Program-made: the position numbers and the translations under genes
In this document: positions 1 through 5,155 of the stretch, one piece after another
Numbering within the stretch: position 1 is the first letter of the stretch
Layout of the letters: every line of letters starts with the position of its first letter
The notes under the pieces: generated by a model
Databases searched by the model: none
Told to the model about the DNA's origin: nothing
What the model saw: the letters and a program-made list of their open reading frames with translations, nothing else
Assembly (NCBI GenBank): GCA_964408955.1
Contig: CAYPBK010000066.1
Location: 1 to 9,509 of the forward strand
Direction of reading: 5' to 3'
Length of the DNA: 9,509 bases
Source of the DNA: JAAYKT01 sp964408955
GTDB lineage: Bacteria > Bacillota > Clostridia > Lutisporales > Lutisporaceae

Positions 1-2
1 AA

Positions 3-95
3 TTTTTCTCGTCTATCAGTGCATTTCAACAAAAAGGAAATGTTGATAATTTTAGGTATGCCGGGGCTTATACATGTGGAGAGGAAGTGATTTAA
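3..95 (+). CDS. C-terminal end of a phage tail or baseplate protein (partial)
   Basis: An open frame enters from the left edge and gives 30 residues, including NVDNFRYAGAYTCGEEVI, before TAA at 93-95. The stop lies 2 nt before the ATG of the tail fibre gene, and the fibre gene's ribosome binding site (GGAGAGG) sits inside this coding sequence, as expected for a coupled late operon. In PBSX-like phages this place is held by the YmfQ/XkdU baseplate family, but that assignment rests on position only. The other two frames give no convincing phage-like end. The family is not identified. Confidence 0.5.
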   Translation, partial: FFSSISAFQQKGNVDNFRYAGAYTCGEEVI

Positions 96-97
96 TT

Positions 98-887
98 ATG
101 GCTTATGAAAAAATAGTATGGAAAAACAGGGAGGTTGAAAAACCGAGGACATTTGAAGTAATAGAAAATCTAGATGGAACTATAACTTTAATTCCGGCGG
201 AGGGGCAAATAATTGAAGCTGGTACGCCGATCATAGCGGCTAACATGAATAACATCGAGGAGGGAATAAAAGCTGTCCATGATAACCTAGCTACACATGA
301 AAACAAAGATNNNNNNNNNNTCTACCTCCCAAAAGGGTCACGTGCAGCTAGCTACTGATGCAGAGGTAACCACAGGTACAAATACAACAAAAGCGGTAAC
401 ACCTGCAGGCGCTAAGGTGGAATTAGATAAAAAAGTCCCTACTTCCAGGACTATAAATAGCAAGGCTTTAACAGCTAATATAACCTTGGCTGCAAGTGAC
501 GTTGGCGCTGTACCGACCGCCAGAACAGTAAACGGAAAAGCGTTGTCGGGAAATATAACGCTGGATGCGTCGGATGTTGCTCCTGCTGTGACAGCATTGA
601 CGGCAAATACCACTTTAGCTTTGACTAATGCAGGAAAAGTCCTGACAATGAGTAGTACGTCAGCAAGGACAATAACTATTCCGACTAATGCTTCTGTAGC
701 TTTTCCTATTGGTACGGAGATAGCAATTATAAATATAAACACGGGTGCTTTAACTATCACCCCTGCAAGCGGCGTTACTTTAAACAGTGAAGGTAGTAAA
801 ACTAAAATAACTAAGCAATATGCTTCAGCAGCACTAAAGCAGACAGAAGCTAATGTTTGGATATTAGCTGGCAATATTAGCTCTTAG
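98..887 (+). CDS. Phage tail fibre protein (coding sequence broken by an assembly gap)
   Basis: The ATG at 98 follows GGAGAGG with good spacing; an in-frame ATG at 74 lies upstream of that site and is less likely. The first 71 residues (AYEKIVWKNREVEKPRTFEV through ATHENKD) are an N-terminal attachment region seen in clostridial tail fibres. Ten Ns follow. The sequence then resumes in another frame with STSQKGHVQLATDAEVTTGT, the phage-fibre repeat type, then two 25-residue repeats with R-T-[IV]-N-x-K-A-L-x-x-N-I-T-L-x-A-S-D-V, and a beta-rich C-terminal domain of about 100 residues ending in ANVWILAGNISS. The halves clearly belong together, giving about 259 residues plus the gap. The true gap length must be a multiple of three, so 10 is a placeholder. 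The role is trimeric side or tail fibre, in adsorption. Confidence 0.85.
311..320. other. Assembly gap of 10 Ns
   Basis: Ten N characters lie inside the tail fibre gene. Codons before the gap end at 310 and codons after it begin at 321, so a real gap of 10 would break the frame. The number is therefore a placeholder, probably left where repeated fibre sequence defeated assembly. Confidence 0.97.
438..587 (+). repeat. Two tandem 75-bp (25-residue) tail fibre repeats
   Basis: Residues beginning PTSRTINSKALTANITL (438-512) are followed directly by PTARTVNGKALSGNITL (513-587). Each unit ends in ASDV plus a short turn. Such units occur in many tail fibres and build repeating beta structure in the shaft. 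Copy number often varies between related phages. Confidence 0.85.
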
Positions 888-899
888 GGCGGTGGAGAT

Positions 900-1934
900 A
901 TGAGTTTATTTATTAATTATGGAATTCTTGGAGGAGCGGGAGAACTTGAATTAAAATATTATGGTGCAATAGGAGATGTTGCAGGTGCTGGAAATTACCC
1001 TAAAGCTTTAAGTTTTGCATCAAAAATATTATATCATTATGCGACATACTCAGATACTATGTATTCTTTGGACAATACTTTTGTTCGGACAACTTTAGCA
1101 AGTTTACCTAATATATACAAAACTAAAAGAGGATATATGAGTGGGGGAGTATTACTAAGTCGTGCCATTATAGGGTCTGGGACAAAGCAATATACAGATG
1201 ATGGTACTAGCTACAGTAGTAATTATAATATTTATTCTTATAATAGCTCATTAACAAGGTCAGCATTAGCAGATTTAGATAGTGGGTCGAGTAGAGGAAG
1301 TTATCCTGAGCAACCATCAGATGCAGCAGCTACTTCAGCACAAGTGATTTTTGTAGTAAATGAAACAAATAACCATTATCAACCTTATAATAATAGTGGA
1401 ACAAAATTAACAGCTATAAGTTCTTCTTTTAGATATTGGACGAGTGCCACAACATCTTTTAACGAGTATGGCATCTTTGCAGGAGGAAATTATATAAGTG
1501 GGTCAGGGTATAGTACTTACTCACAGCGTGTTTGTTGTTTTAATAATAGTTTAACTTTGACAGTAACAACTATGATGACAGGACGGTATTGGGGGGCAGC
1601 TACTGCTACAAATAAGCATCTAATGATTGCAGGAGGCACAACAGGTCCATCAGGAGAATTAAATACAGTAGAAATATTTAATGATGCTTTTGTAAGACAA
1701 ACTGGTTCAACTATACCAGTAGTAGATAAAGAACCTACAGCAACTGCATTAGGTGAAAATATTATATTTATAACAAACGATAAAAAAGTAACTGTTTTTA
1801 ATGGTAATTTAGTAAAAGTACCGATGACAAATGTGACAACTATTCCAAAGTTTAATGGAGCAGTCACGCTTGATAACTACGCTATATTTTTAACACCAAG
1901 TCCTTCCATTGCAGAAGTATTTGAATTATCTTAA
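900..1934 (+). CDS. Kelch-like beta-propeller phage protein, probable receptor-binding or host-range factor
   Basis: 344 residues; the ATG follows GGTGGAG and starts 12 nt after the fibre stop. No signal peptide or membrane segment is visible. The protein consists of degenerate repeats of about 45-55 residues. Strands such as NIYSYNSSLTRS (near 110), RVCCFNNSLTLT (near 210), TVEIFNDAFVRQ (near 257) and VTVFNGNLVKVP (near 297) alternate with hydrophobic strands such as YGIFAGG (190-196) and HLMIAGG (240-246). This [aromatic]-N-x-x-L-x-[RTK] plus IAGG pattern is typical of kelch-type propellers. It is rich in Tyr, Ser, Asn and Thr and looks more A/T-rich than the fibre gene, suggesting separate acquisition. 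A position after the fibre suggests a tip or adhesin role, which is inference. Exact blade number is uncertain, about five or six. Confidence 0.65.
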   Translation: MSLFINYGILGGAGELELKYYGAIGDVAGAGNYPKALSFASKILYHYATYSDTMYSLDNTFVRTTLASLPNIYKTKRGYMSGGVLLSRAIIGSGTKQYTDDGTSYSSNYNIYSYNSSLTRSALADLDSGSSRGSYPEQPSDAAATSAQVIFVVNETNNHYQPYNNSGTKLTAISSSFRYWTSATTSFNEYGIFAGGNYISGSGYSTYSQRVCCFNNSLTLTVTTMMTGRYWGAATATNKHLMIAGGTTGPSGELNTVEIFNDAFVRQTGSTIPVVDKEPTATALGENIIFITNDKKVTVFNGNLVKVPMTNVTTIPKFNGAVTLDNYAIFLTPSPSIAEVFELS

Positions 1935-1958
1935 AAATTAAAAAGGAGGTATTAATTT

Positions 1959-2282
1959 ATGTTAAAATTAGAATTATTTTCAGGTAATAAAACTTACATG
2001 TATCCCAATGGGGAAATAGCAACTCCTGAAAGAATTATACAAGACTTTCCAGCTATACAAATGTTCCCTCATGTAATAGAGGTAAATGGAAATGTATGTC
2101 AAGCAGTTATGGAATTACAAGCAGTCAGAAACCAACACAATATCGCTGAGGAATTAACTGATGTAGAAGCTATACAAGCTATAGAAGAAATCATGAATAC
2201 ACCACAAGAGCTTGATAATTCTCCGTCTGCAGAAGAAAGAATAGCAGCTGCCATGGAATTTCAAAACTTAATGATGATGTAG
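1959..2282 (+). CDS. Small acidic phage tail-region protein
   Basis: 107 residues with a strong AAGGAGGT site 8 nt before the ATG. The N-terminal half (LKLELFSGNKTYMYPNGEIA, then TPERIIQDFPAIQMFPHVIEV) looks like a small folded domain. The second half is helical and acidic, with SAEERIAAAMEFQNLMM at the end. Proteins of this kind sit between the tail fibre and XkdX genes in many clostridial prophages, the slot of XkdW in PBSX, but I see no clear sequence match to XkdW. A role as fibre accessory or assembly factor is a positional guess. The TAG stop overlaps the ribosome binding site of the next gene (GGGAGG). Confidence 0.6.
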   Translation: MLKLELFSGNKTYMYPNGEIATPERIIQDFPAIQMFPHVIEVNGNVCQAVMELQAVRNQHNIAEELTDVEAIQAIEEIMNTPQELDNSPSAEERIAAAMEFQNLMMM

Positions 2283-2296
2283 GGAGGTAAAAACAA

Positions 2297-2431
2297 ATGA
2301 CTTTTGAAATGATAAAAAGAAATTATGACAGAGGGTTATGGAATAAGCAAATGGTAAAGGTTGCCGTTGTTAAAGGCATTATAACAGAGGATGAATATAA
2401 GGAGATTACTGGAGAAGAATATGAGGGGTAG
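2297..2431 (+). CDS. xkdX: XkdX family phage protein
   Basis: 44 residues, starting 14 nt after the previous stop with GGGAGGT upstream. The sequence contains the family signature: MIKRNYDRGLWNKQMVKVAV (residues 5-24) and then KGIITEDEYKEITGEEY. XkdX peptides are about 40-60 residues long and are found between tail fibre and holin genes of PBSX-like phages. Their function is unknown. The length, the N-terminal Y-x-x-G-[LW]-W core and the position all fit. Confidence 0.9.
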   Translation: MTFEMIKRNYDRGLWNKQMVKVAVVKGIITEDEYKEITGEEYEG

Positions 2432-2464
2432 AAACACCAGAGAAATAAAACCTGGAGGTGCAAT

Positions 2465-2683
2465 ATGGATGAAATGATTAAACTAGCCGCTCAAAACGGC
2501 ATATGGACCCTAATGTCGGTATTTCTGCTGATATATACACTTAAGCAGAACGAAAACAGAGAAAAAGGCTACCAGAAAACGATCCAAGAAAACCAATGTA
2601 TTATCCAAAAATTATCCGATACAGTAAATGTAAAAATCGTAGGTTTAGAAGAGGATCTACAGGAAATCAAAAATAAAATATAG
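2465..2683 (+). CDS. BhlA/UviB-type holin
   Basis: 72 residues, with CTGGAGGTG upstream of the ATG. One N-terminal membrane segment (about residues 11-26, GIWTLMSVFLLIYTLK) is followed by a charged, coiled-coil-like tail (NENREKGYQKTIQENQ, then LEEDLQEIKNKI). The start DEMIKLAAQNGIW and the single-span topology are typical of BhlA holins of Bacillus phages and of UviB of clostridia. The protein should collect in the cytoplasmic membrane and permit lysis by the downstream amidase. It is followed after 13 nt by a second small membrane protein. Confidence 0.85.
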   Translation: MDEMIKLAAQNGIWTLMSVFLLIYTLKQNENREKGYQKTIQENQCIIQKLSDTVNVKIVGLEEDLQEIKNKI

Positions 2684-2696
2684 GAGGGAAAAATAA

Positions 2697-3017
2697 ATGA
2701 GAATAATAAACTTAATATGGGAATACAGATTCGTGTTGCTGCTAATAATAGCAGTTTTTTTATTTCAATGGGAAATCGCAAAAACGAGAATCTATGCAGC
2801 AATTGCACAAGCGAAAAGATATGCAAAGGACCAGGTACTTAAAAACGGGAAGCAGCAAGAGGAGTATGTTGTTAGGCTTGCACTACACAAGCTACCATTA
2901 TCGTTAAGGTTATTTATCGGAGAAAACACCCTGCGCCAAATAGTCAGATGGCTATACAAGAAGCTGATGGACTACATGGATGACGGTATCCTGAACGAGA
3001 GTTATAAAATTGAGTAG
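2697..3017 (+). CDS. Small phage membrane protein, holin-like
   Basis: 106 residues with TAGGAGGG just before the start. One hydrophobic segment (about residues 12-25, FVLLLIIAVFLFQW) is followed by a long basic helical region (KTRIYAAIAQAKRYAKDQVL, then NGKQQEEYVVRLALHKLP) and LRQIVRWLYKKLMDYMDDGI near the end. Similar proteins occupy the holin-to-endolysin interval of other clostridial prophages. The A-x-x-x-A-K-x-x-A-K-D pattern recalls LLH-type holins, but I am not certain of the family. It probably acts with the BhlA-like holin as second holin, antiholin or membrane partner. Confidence 0.6.
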   Translation: MRIINLIWEYRFVLLLIIAVFLFQWEIAKTRIYAAIAQAKRYAKDQVLKNGKQQEEYVVRLALHKLPLSLRLFIGENTLRQIVRWLYKKLMDYMDDGILNESYKIE

Positions 3018-3025
3018 GTGATATC

Positions 3026-3682
3026 ATGTTACCAATACAAAAAATGTTCCTCACAAATCACAATAGACCAGGGTTAAAAATTAGAAAACTAAAAGGTGTT
3101 GTGGTACATTGGACTGCCAATACCAATAAGGGTGCTAATGCACTTGCGAATAGAAACTATTTCAACTCGACTAATAATGCTGTATCCGCACATTACATTG
3201 TTGATGATGGAAATATAGTCCAATGCGTGCCGGATGACGAGATAGCTTATCACGTAGGAGCAACGAAATATACATCAATCGGAGAGTCAATTAGAGAGAA
3301 GCCGTATTCGCCGAATTATTATCTTATTGGAATAGAAATGTGTGTAAACTTTGATGGCAATTGGGACAAGACGTACCAAAATACCGTGGAATTAGTCGCC
3401 TCCTTGCTAAAGAAACATAAATTCACTATTGATGATTTGTATAGACATTACGATATAACCGGAAAAGATTGCCCTAAAATGATGATAAACGCAACAGATT
3501 GGCTGAAATTTAGAAGGAGGGTTATAGAGGAAATGGAAGAGGACAAAAATCAAGAAGTAAGCAGCTGGGCAAAGGATGCTTACCTCTGGGTAAAAGAAAA
3601 AGGAATAAGCGACGGTACAAGACCAAAAGAACCTATAACAAGGGAAGAGGTCTGGACAATGTTATATAGGATGAAGGGGTAG
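3026..3682 (+). CDS. Phage endolysin: N-acetylmuramoyl-L-alanine amidase with C-terminal SLH-like module
   Basis: 218 residues, preceded by GTAGGTGAT. An Amidase_2 (T7 lysozyme/PGRP-type) zinc amidase domain spans about residues 20-165 and cuts the MurNAc-L-Ala bond of peptidoglycan. Likely zinc ligands are H28 (VVVHWT), H141 (YRHYD) and C149 (GKDCP). Y57 (SAHYIVD) and K147 match the T7 lysozyme catalytic Tyr and Lys in place; the His-x5-Lys-x-Cys spacing equals that of T7 lysozyme. Residues 179-218 (SSWAKDAYLWVKEKGI, then DGTRPKEPITREEVWTMLYR) form a single S-layer-homology-like wall-binding module. No signal peptide is present, so release needs the upstream holin. The last codons form part of the terminator stem. 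Confidence 0.93.
   Translation: MLPIQKMFLTNHNRPGLKIRKLKGVVVHWTANTNKGANALANRNYFNSTNNAVSAHYIVDDGNIVQCVPDDEIAYHVGATKYTSIGESIREKPYSPNYYLIGIEMCVNFDGNWDKTYQNTVELVASLLKKHKFTIDDLYRHYDITGKDCPKMMINATDWLKFRRRVIEEMEEDKNQEVSSWAKDAYLWVKEKGISDGTRPKEPITREEVWTMLYRMKG
3560..3679 (+). repeat. SLH-like wall-binding module, copy 1 (in phage endolysin)
   Basis: Forty codons that match the last forty codons of the amidase at 6191-6853 (copy at 6728-6847), with 35 of 40 residues identical by eye and high DNA similarity, for example AGCGACGGTACAAGACC in both. Confidence 0.9.
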
Positions 3683-3700
3683 CTTCGGCTGCCCTTATTT
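3676..3700 (+). terminator. Rho-independent terminator of the phage late operon
   Basis: GGGTAGC, loop TTCG, GCTGCCC form a 7-bp stem with one G-U pair and the very stable C(UUCG)G tetraloop, followed by TTATTTTATT. The stop codon of the endolysin gene (3680-3682) lies inside the left arm. Confidence 0.88.
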
Positions 3701-3711
3701 TATTGATATAC

Positions 3712-3765
3712 TGACAACATTTTGACAACGGAAGAAAGATAAAAGCAGTACAAGAGAGATAAAAG
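3712..3765 (+). repeat. Two sets of short direct repeats next to the attachment site
   Basis: TGACAAC occurs at 3712-3718 and 3723-3729, an 11-nt period, about one helical turn. AAGA[AG]AGATAAAAG occurs at 3732-3745 and 3752-3765, a 20-nt period, about two turns. The phased spacing, between the last phage gene and the tRNA junction, is what arm-type sites for integrase or excisionase look like. That role is inference. Confidence 0.5.
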
Positions 3766-3776
3766 GAAAAGAAAGA

Positions 3777-3817
3777 AAATCCCCTAATACATTGACATTA
3801 CTCAAATTAGGGGATTT
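3777..3817. repeat. 12-bp perfect inverted repeat with 17-nt loop
   Basis: AAATCCCCTAAT (3777-3788) and ATTAGGGGATTT (3806-3817) are perfect complements. There is no U-tract directly after it, so it is a poor classical terminator, although A/T pairs flank the CCCC/GGGG core. It lies 42 nt before the tRNA fragment and could be a protein site in the att region or a weak terminator against incoming transcription. Confidence 0.7.
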
Positions 3818-3858
3818 GAATGCATAAAAAGACTGAGGAGTTTATATGCTTTTTTGAG

Positions 3859-3903
3859 TTCCTAAACCGTGTGCCGGGGGTTCGACTCCCTCTAGGTGCA
3901 CCA
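3859..3903 (+). tRNA. 3' half of tRNA-Arg (anticodon CCU), probable prophage attachment junction
   Basis: Reading back from CCA (3901-3903): discriminator A; acceptor 3' strand TAGGTGC (3893-3899); T-stem GGGGG/CCCTC with loop TTCGACT (3881-3887); a 5-nt variable loop GTGCC; anticodon-stem 3' strand ACCGT (3866-3870); and anticodon loop TTCCTAA (3859-3865) with CCT at 34-36. Going further 5' the tRNA stops: TTGAG (3854-3858) cannot pair with ACCGT, where ACGGT would be expected, and no D-arm or GCACCTA 5' acceptor strand is present. A fragment beginning exactly in the anticodon loop is the usual result of tyrosine-integrase insertion into a tRNA gene. The complete tRNA should then be at the other end of the prophage. 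Confidence 0.82.
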
Positions 3904-3973
3904 TAAAAAATATCACCCCCAGGGTGATTATTTTTTATGGAATAAAAGAGAGGAGTCGAACGGATGGGAAAGC
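3884..3973 (+). repeat. Direct repeat copy 1 (90 nt): tRNA 3' end, terminator and GAGTCGAAC stretch
   Basis: Starts in the T-loop (GACTCCCTCTAGGTGCACCA), runs through the terminator hairpin and ends in AGGAGTCGAACGGATGGG plus AAAGC. It matches 4035-4125 except for AAAAAA versus CTAAAAA after CCAT and one G/T change before AGAGGAGTC, so about 97 percent identical by eye. Confidence 0.95.
3901..3940. terminator. Bidirectional terminator hairpin after the tRNA-Arg 3' end
   Basis: CCATAAAAAATATCACCC (3901-3918), loop CCA, and a right arm at 3922-3940 pair over 18 bp with one bulged T. The core is ATCACCC/GGGTGAT, with an A-tract on the left and TTATTTTTT on the right, so it can stop transcription from either side. 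The tRNA CCA is part of the left arm. Confidence 0.85.
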
Positions 3974-4044
3974 AGACGCGACCTTAGGGAGCGTTTGCCC
4001 ATCCCGGCGGATAGAGAGCGGGAGCTCTCGGCGGGACTCCCTCT
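3949..4044 (+). ncRNA. Candidate structured RNA or palindromic element (three-way junction)
   Basis: A GC-rich stretch in A/T-rich surroundings. AGAGGAGTC (3949-3957) pairs with GACTCCCTCT (4035-4044) with one bulge. Inside it, GGATGG (3962-3967) pairs with CCATCC (3999-4004), extended by GCAGACGC (3972-3979) with GCGTTTGC (3991-3998, one G-U), and GAGAGC (4014-4019) pairs with GCTCTC (4024-4029) across a GGGA loop. Together these make a closing stem with two hairpins. CGGCGG occurs twice, on both sides of the second hairpin. It does not match any RNA family I recognise. It may be a transcribed RNA, or DNA recognised by a recombinase, or a decayed repeat. Strand is arbitrary. Confidence 0.4.
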
Positions 4045-4125
4045 AGGTGCACCATCTAAAAATATCACCCCCAGGGTGATTATTTTTTATGGAATAAAAT
4101 AGAGGAGTCGAACGGATGGGAAAGC
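4035..4125 (+). repeat. Direct repeat copy 2 (91 nt)
   Basis: Repeats 3884-3973 from GACTCCCTCTAGGTGCACCA through the terminator to GGATGGGAAAGC, then diverges. The upstream flank is unrelated (CTCGGCGG instead of the tRNA T-arm), so only the last 20 nt of the tRNA are duplicated. Copies are 151 nt apart. Copy 2 keeps the left strand of the structured element but lacks its partner strands. Confidence 0.95.
4052..4092. terminator. Second copy of the bidirectional terminator hairpin
   Basis: The core ATCACCC/GGGTGAT with TTATTTTTT is kept, but CT after CCAT replaces a pairing base and opens a small internal loop, so the lower stem is less perfect than in copy 1. Confidence 0.75.
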
Positions 4126-4218
4126 CATGTATAGCTTTATGCGAAAAAGCATGTTATTATGGGCTTATAAAAGCATAATCCCCAAAAAATTCTGATTTAA
4201 AAAATAGGGAGTGGCGCG

Positions 4219-5097
4219 ATGAAAAAATATATTTGTCTATTACTTCTTTTGGTTATTACTTTATCAAGTTGTACAATGGGAAAACCAAATATAGAAAATG
4301 AACCTCTCGTAGAAAACGAACCTATTATAGAAAGTGAACAATTTGCAAAAAGCGAACCCTTTACGGAAAATAAACCAATTATAAATGAAATTAAAGCACT
4401 CTTTGACGAAGCAGATAATCGAATTTTTGATATATCTTATCCAATAGAAATTGAAGGTGAAGATTTTTATAAAATTGTTGTCAAGGGAAAATTGGAATCG
4501 AACCAAACATACCCCATAGATATACTTGCCGTTAATCCGGAAGGCGACAAGCGATATTTTTTTAATAAAGAAACAGATACATATGAAAGGTACTATACTG
4601 TCCCGACATTTGCATGCAAAACATCACCGGATGGAAAACTACGAATTGAAAGTGTAGGGATGTATATGGACGGACCAAGCGGTCTGCATAGCCTTGATGT
4701 AATGAGAATTATCAGCATGTCGACGGGCGATGTAATGTGGAGTGCAGACAGCTTTTTAGCCAATGAATTTTTGTGGTCTGAGGATAGTCGTTTCGTTTCT
4801 GCCGGAAGTGCCGGCAGACAGTGGAGACAAACAGGTATAGTGGATACAAAAGACTATTCGGCGATGGAGGTTCCCCAAATAGATGATATTATGAAAGTCG
4901 TTCCCGATGTTACAAAACCAAATGATATTGATCCCATGCCTACTTTCAGGGCAATAGACTGGTTAAGTTCATCTGCAATTCGTATTCAGTTTCAATGGAT
5001 GACAAATGTCGATACAATAATTTACGGCGAGTACGAGTGGGATATAATAAATAATAAAATAAATATCAAAGAAATAAAAGAAGAAAGCGACGGCTAA
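4219..5097 (+). CDS. Lipoprotein with hexapeptide-repeat linker, function unknown
   Basis: 292 residues; TAGGGAG precedes the ATG. A short basic start and hydrophobic segment (KKYICLLLLLVITLSSC) ends in lipobox LSSC, so Cys18 is probably lipid-modified and the protein anchored on the outer face of the membrane. Residues 26-55 are five degenerate hexapeptides (ENEPLV, ENEPII, ESEQFA, KSEPFT, ENKPII) that look like an extended acidic linker. The remaining 235 residues form a soluble domain with beta-strand patterns such as TSPDGKLRIESVG and FLWSEDSRFVSAGSAG, reminiscent of TolB/WD-like propeller repeats, but I cannot assign a family. It is monocistronic, convergent with the ZIP gene, and lies just beyond the tRNA-Arg repeats, so it may be host DNA or part of an older insertion. 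Confidence 0.75.
   Translation: MKKYICLLLLLVITLSSCTMGKPNIENEPLVENEPIIESEQFAKSEPFTENKPIINEIKALFDEADNRIFDISYPIEIEGEDFYKIVVKGKLESNQTYPIDILAVNPEGDKRYFFNKETDTYERYYTVPTFACKTSPDGKLRIESVGMYMDGPSGLHSLDVMRIISMSTGDVMWSADSFLANEFLWSEDSRFVSAGSAGRQWRQTGIVDTKDYSAMEVPQIDDIMKVVPDVTKPNDIDPMPTFRAIDWLSSSAIRIQFQWMTNVDTIIYGEYEWDIINNKINIKEIKEESDG
4294..4383 (+). repeat. Five 18-bp tandem repeats in the lipoprotein linker
   Basis: Five in-frame 18-bp units, each GAA/AAA-[AG]A[TAC or similar]-[GA]AA-C[CA]x plus two hydrophobic codons, encode the hexapeptide series at residues 26-55. The units are diverged at the DNA level, so the array is not recent. Confidence 0.8.
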
Positions 5098-5116
5098 TAA
5101 GAAAAATAATTTACTT

Positions 5117-5135
5117 AAATGCCGTTGCTGCATTT
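5117..5135. terminator. Possible bidirectional terminator between convergent genes
   Basis: AAATGC (5117-5122) and GCATTT (5130-5135) pair with a 7-nt loop. T-rich sequence follows on both strands but is interrupted. It is a weak candidate, supported mainly by its place between the two convergent stops. Confidence 0.4.
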
Positions 5136-5155
5136 CCTCATTTTATTACCGTACC

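Larger units (their letters stand above)
1..3903 (+). mobile_element. Distal (tail fibre and lysis) end of an integrated prophage
   Basis: Nine consecutive plus-strand genes follow the order tail/baseplate, tail fibre, beta-propeller, small tail protein, XkdX, holin, membrane protein, amidase, with spacings of 2 to 33 nt. This matches the late end of PBSX-like and many clostridial tailed phages. The block ends at a terminator and then at a tRNA-Arg 3' half that begins in the anticodon loop, a usual target of tyrosine integrases. No integrase, repressor or head gene is in the window, so the other end lies to the left. The right boundary is inferred from the tRNA fragment. A second, shorter tRNA 3'-end copy at 4035 leaves some doubt about which copy is the junction. 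Confidence 0.8.

Noticed and set aside
338..874. 178-codon minus-strand open frame
   Set aside because: Shadow of the tail fibre gene; it opposes the operon and reads as reversed Ala/Thr/Val-rich repeat codons.
3712..3765. CRISPR array
   Set aside because: Repeats of 7 to 14 nt with periods of 11 and 20 nt are far too short and there are only two of each.
3859..3903. 3' end of tmRNA (ssrA) instead of a tRNA
   Set aside because: The acceptor strand TAGGTGC-A-CCA does not match the CTCC-A-CCA end of tmRNA, and a correct tRNA-Arg anticodon loop lies at the right distance.
3880..3961. Integron attC-like site (GTTCGAC...GTCGAAC palindrome)
   Set aside because: The fourth base breaks the GTTRRRY/RYYYAAC core rule and the sequence is explained by the tRNA T-arm.
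3896..4102. 68-codon open frame on the plus strand across the repeat region
   Set aside because: It runs through the tRNA 3' end, two terminator hairpins and the repeats; its ends repeat themselves only because the DNA does. No ribosome site and no coding character.
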